Of a DNA stretch of 22,589 nucleotides, positions 20,195 through 22,589 are shown in pieces. Within the stretch, counting starts at the first letter, position 1. Every line of letters begins with the position of its first letter. The DNA comes from G020354945 sp964570585 (lineage in GTDB: Bacteria > Omnitrophota > Gorgyraeia > JABMRG01 > JAFGKX01). The stretch spans positions 1-22,589 of the forward strand of contig CAZMYR010000029.1 in assembly GCA_964570585.1 (NCBI GenBank). The letters are read 5' to 3'. The notes beneath the pieces were generated by a model, which was not told where the DNA came from, searched no databases, and worked only from the letters and a program-made list of their open reading frames with translations. A program made the position numbers and the translations under genes.

Positions 20195-20248
20195 AAAGGG
20201 GTCAGATGCTTATCTAAAAATGCTAAAAAAGAGTGTCTGGCCCTTTTT
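20195..20248 (+). terminator. rho-independent terminator-like hairpin, diverged GGGGTCAGA repeat
   Basis: AAAGGGGTCAGA (20195-20206) pairs with TCTGGCCCTTT (20236-20246) across one bulged G, with two further Ts after the stem. The start AAAGGGGTCAG resembles the elements at 1625 and 4056 and the A-rich outer arm at 17152, so this may be a decayed repeat now serving as a terminator. It lies between the glycine-zipper gene and the last gene. Confidence 0.55.
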
Positions 20249-20256
20249 ACGTTTTA

Positions 20257-22589
20257 ATGAAAAAAAGATTTATAGCTGCCTTAATAATAATTGGGTTCAG
20301 CGGCATTGTAGCTCAGGTATTGCTGTTGCGAGAGCTTCTAATAAAGTTTTATGGCAATGAACTCTCGATAGGTATTATTTTAGCCAACTGGTTAATCCTT
20401 GAGGCAGCCGGCGCCTTTTTTCTCGGCAAAAGGCTCGAGCGTATAAAGCGGAAAATCGAAACCTTGGTAGTCCTGCAGCTTATCTTCTGTCTTTCTTTTC
20501 CTTTAGCAATTTACTTAACCCGTATATTAAATACCATTCTTGGATTAACTCTCGGTGAGGGCTTAGGTATAGTGCCTATATTGTGGTCTTCTTTTATACT
20601 GCTTTTACCTATATCTGTCCCCCACGGAGCACTGTTTACCTTCGGCTGCAGGATATACTCGGAGTTGTCCCCGCTCCCGTGGGGACAGGCTTCGTCCCGA
20701 CCTTCGGTCGGGACTCGCAATGACGCAGGGGTAGATACAAAAGGCAGACCATCCCAGGGTGGCGGAGTAATAGGAAGGGTCTATGTCTATGATGCCTTTG
20801 GCACATTGATAGGCGGGATTGTCTTTACTTATTTACTTATCAGATATTTTAATTCCTTTCAAATAACCTTTAGCGTAAGCCTGTTAAATATTTTGATGTG
20901 CCTAATCCTGCTAGGAGCTTTCTATAAACCCGGTAGATTATTATCAACTAAATTATTAGGATATATAACTTGTATATTTTTATTTTTAAACGTTTTCCTT
21001 ATCTTAAAAGCAGACAATATTCACTGGCATTCTCTCAAAAAACAATGGCCACACCATAAAGTTATTTACTATCGCAATTCCGTTTATGGTAATGTAGCTG
21101 TTACGGAAAAAGGCAAACAATATACCTTTTTTAGCAATGGCATCCCGATTTTTAGCAGCCCTACTCCGGATATTTTCTTTGTTGAGGAATTCGCCCACCT
21201 TCCCTTGCTTTCTCATCCTTCTCCAAAAACTATATTGATAATAAGCGGCGGCGCCGGAGGCCTGATAAATGAGGTCTTAAAACACCAGGTGGAAGAAATA
21301 GACTATTGCGAACTTGACCCTTTAATCATAAAAGCGGCTAAGAGATTTTCTACTCCCATTACCCGGAAAGAGCTATCCGACCCTCGGGTTAAAATCCATT
21401 ATGTTGATGGCAGATTCTTTCTTAAAAATACTAAAAATAGATATGATGTCATAATGATTGGGATATCCAATCCGCAGGATTTGCAAACAAACAGGCTTTT
21501 TACGAAAGAATTCTTCTCAACGGCTAAAAATCGGCTAAATGAAAATGGTATATTAGCTATTAATCTGCCCGGCTCCTTGAGTTACTTAAGCTACGAATTA
21601 AGAAAACTCAATGCCTGTATCCATGATACCCTAAAAATTAACTTTCCTTGTATAAGAATTATTCCGGGCGATACCAATATCCTTCTAAGTTCTGTTTCAA
21701 AGGATTTAATCGCTATCAATCCTTCTCTACTTACCCGGAGGCTTAAACAGCGGGGTTTTAAAACCTCCCTTATAACTCAGAATTACATTGAATATAAATT
21801 TGCTCCAGGTAGGCTTGAATGGTATTTAGAGTCTATCAAAGAAACGAAAAGAAAAATAAATAAGGACTTTTATCCGATAGGGGTATTTTACAGCTTATCT
21901 TTCTGGAATGCGCTCTTTTCGCCGCATACTCAAAGAATATTTAAATTATTCGAAAAGATAAACCTGAAGTTTTTCATTATACCGGTTATTATTTTTGTCC
22001 TTTTATATTTAATTATTAGCCTCAAGAATAAGGGAGTCGGACGGTATGCTATACCATATGCTATAATAGCCACTGGATTTTGCGGAATGCTTTTTGAGCT
22101 AATTTTAATATTTGCTTTTCAGATATTATATGGCTTCCTATATTACTGGGTGGGCCTGCTAATTACTGCTTTTATGGTCGGCCTTACTTTAGGGGGTCTG
22201 GCAATGACCTTAAGCTTAGAAAAGATAAAAGACGACCTCAAAAGCTTTGTAAGATTGGAGGTAGCTCTTATCATTTTTTCACTTATATTACCGTTTATAT
22301 TGCTCAGATTAAATGTCCCCTTCCGTCAAATAACATTTTTAGCACTTTCCTTTATATCAGGATTTCTGGTAGGAGCGGAATTTCCGTTAGGGAATAAAAT
22401 ATATCTAAAGACATCCCCTAACATAAGTCAGACTGCAGGCCTTCTTTACGCCGGTGATCTTTTAGGCGGATGGATAGGAGGGATGTTAGGAGGTGTAACC
22501 CTGATGCCAATTTTAGGGTTATTTAAGAGCTGCATGCTAATGGTTATATTAAAAATCTCCAGTTTTGTTATTTTAACGATTAGCCGGCG
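20257..22589 (+). CDS. multi-pass membrane protein with spermidine-synthase-like methyltransferase-fold domain (3' truncated by window edge)
   Basis: An open frame of 777 codons running off the window without a stop. Order: an N-terminal membrane block (GFSGIVAQVLLLREL, ANWLILEAAGAFFLGKRLE, VYVYDAFGTLIGGIVFTY); a cytosolic spermidine-synthase-like domain at about 268-450 with SAM-type loop ISGGAGGLINEVL (329-341), acidic ELDP (352-355) and YVDGRFFL; then a second membrane block (GFCGMLFELILIF, AFMVGLTLGGLAM, LLYAGDLLGGWIGGMLGG) that repeats the pattern of the first. The aspartate expected in the DSxDP active-site motif of true spermidine synthases is absent (YDVIMIGISNPQD), so aminopropyl transfer is doubtful. 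A repeat is translated in frame at about residues 137-164. Function unknown; probably a membrane-bound SAM or polyamine-type enzyme or transporter. Confidence 0.85.
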   Translation, partial: MKKRFIAALIIIGFSGIVAQVLLLRELLIKFYGNELSIGIILANWLILEAAGAFFLGKRLERIKRKIETLVVLQLIFCLSFPLAIYLTRILNTILGLTLGEGLGIVPILWSSFILLLPISVPHGALFTFGCRIYSELSPLPWGQASSRPSVGTRNDAGVDTKGRPSQGGGVIGRVYVYDAFGTLIGGIVFTYLLIRYFNSFQITFSVSLLNILMCLILLGAFYKPGRLLSTKLLGYITCIFLFLNVFLILKADNIHWHSLKKQWPHHKVIYYRNSVYGNVAVTEKGKQYTFFSNGIPIFSSPTPDIFFVEEFAHLPLLSHPSPKTILIISGGAGGLINEVLKHQVEEIDYCELDPLIIKAAKRFSTPITRKELSDPRVKIHYVDGRFFLKNTKNRYDVIMIGISNPQDLQTNRLFTKEFFSTAKNRLNENGILAINLPGSLSYLSYELRKLNACIHDTLKINFPCIRIIPGDTNILLSSVSKDLIAINPSLLTRRLKQRGFKTSLITQNYIEYKFAPGRLEWYLESIKETKRKINKDFYPIGVFYSLSFWNALFSPHTQRIFKLFEKINLKFFIIPVIIFVLLYLIISLKNKGVGRYAIPYAIIATGFCGMLFELILIFAFQILYGFLYYWVGLLITAFMVGLTLGGLAMTLSLEKIKDDLKSFVRLEVALIIFSLILPFILLRLNVPFRQITFLALSFISGFLVGAEFPLGNKIYLKTSPNISQTAGLLYAGDLLGGWIGGMLGGVTLMPILGLFKSCMLMVILKISSFVILTISR
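20666..20748. repeat. composite hairpin element in frame inside the last gene
   Basis: TGTCCCC/GGGGACA (20666-20672, 20681-20687) is followed by a perfect 9-bp stem GTCCCGACC/GGTCGGGAC with a TTC loop (20694-20714), then CTCGCAATGACG and GGGGTAGATACAAAAGGC. It encodes about SPLPWGQASSRPSVGT and RNDAGVDTK between the conserved GCRIYSEL and GVIGRVYVYDAFG segments. The left end TTGTCCCCGC matches the outer end of the element at 19177, and the right end matches the element at 17593. Confidence 0.8.

Noticed and set aside
20666..20748. Repeat in the last gene as a disruption creating a pseudogene
   Set aside because: The frame reads through without stop from 20257 to the window edge, and conserved segments flank the repeat in the same frame.

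Overview
The window is a dense, AT-rich bacterial chromosome segment with 21 protein-coding genes, 20 on the + strand and one (a nitroreductase) on the - strand. No rRNA, tRNA or CRISPR array is visible. No gene-free stretch exceeds 300 bases; the longest, about 163 bp between the UvrD-type helicase and the TauE-like gene, is mostly a nested palindromic repeat. Gene content and order (rplU-rpmA-obg-proB-proA-nadD, paired CNNM/CBS membrane proteins, GTP-type PEPCK, a GH65 phosphorylase with beta-phosphoglucomutase) plus abundant short palindromes fit an uncultured lineage such as Candidatus Omnitrophota. That assignment is an impression from gene style and was not tested.

Layout. Positions 1-9758 look like one long + strand transcription unit behind a good sigma70-type promoter (18-46). 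It encodes ribosomal proteins L21 and L27, the Obg GTPase, glutamate 5-kinase and glutamyl-phosphate reductase (proline synthesis), NadD (NAD synthesis), two CNNM/CBS membrane proteins, PEPCK, SAICAR synthetase and a HIT protein. Most junctions are a few bases or overlaps. A small double-CxxC zinc or iron protein (9833-10006) converges on a nitroreductase (9984-10499, -). A 62-bp divergent promoter region with a dyad separates the nitroreductase from a fused PabB-PabC protein for p-aminobenzoate synthesis. Then come beta-phosphoglucomutase and a GH65 disaccharide phosphorylase, a small two-CBS protein, a GT4 glycosyltransferase and a UvrD/PcrA-type helicase. A half-size TauE/SafE protein, a secreted glycine-zipper protein and a large membrane protein with a spermidine-synthase-like domain, open to the window edge, complete the segment.

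The most unusual feature is a set of short palindromic elements, at least nine clear ones from several sequence families, that repeatedly invade coding sequence instead of staying between genes. They are translated in frame inside PabBC, at the N-terminus and in the interior of the helicase, and in the spermidine-synthase-like protein. They supply the C-terminus and stop codon of Obg, the GH65 enzyme and the helicase. The helicase alone carries three. For two of the helicase elements, removing exactly the inverted-repeat unit on paper rebuilds a plausible uninterrupted protein. This resembles the Rickettsia palindromic elements (selfish repeats tolerated in frame in proteins), but here involves several unrelated repeat families. 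No transposase is encoded in the window.
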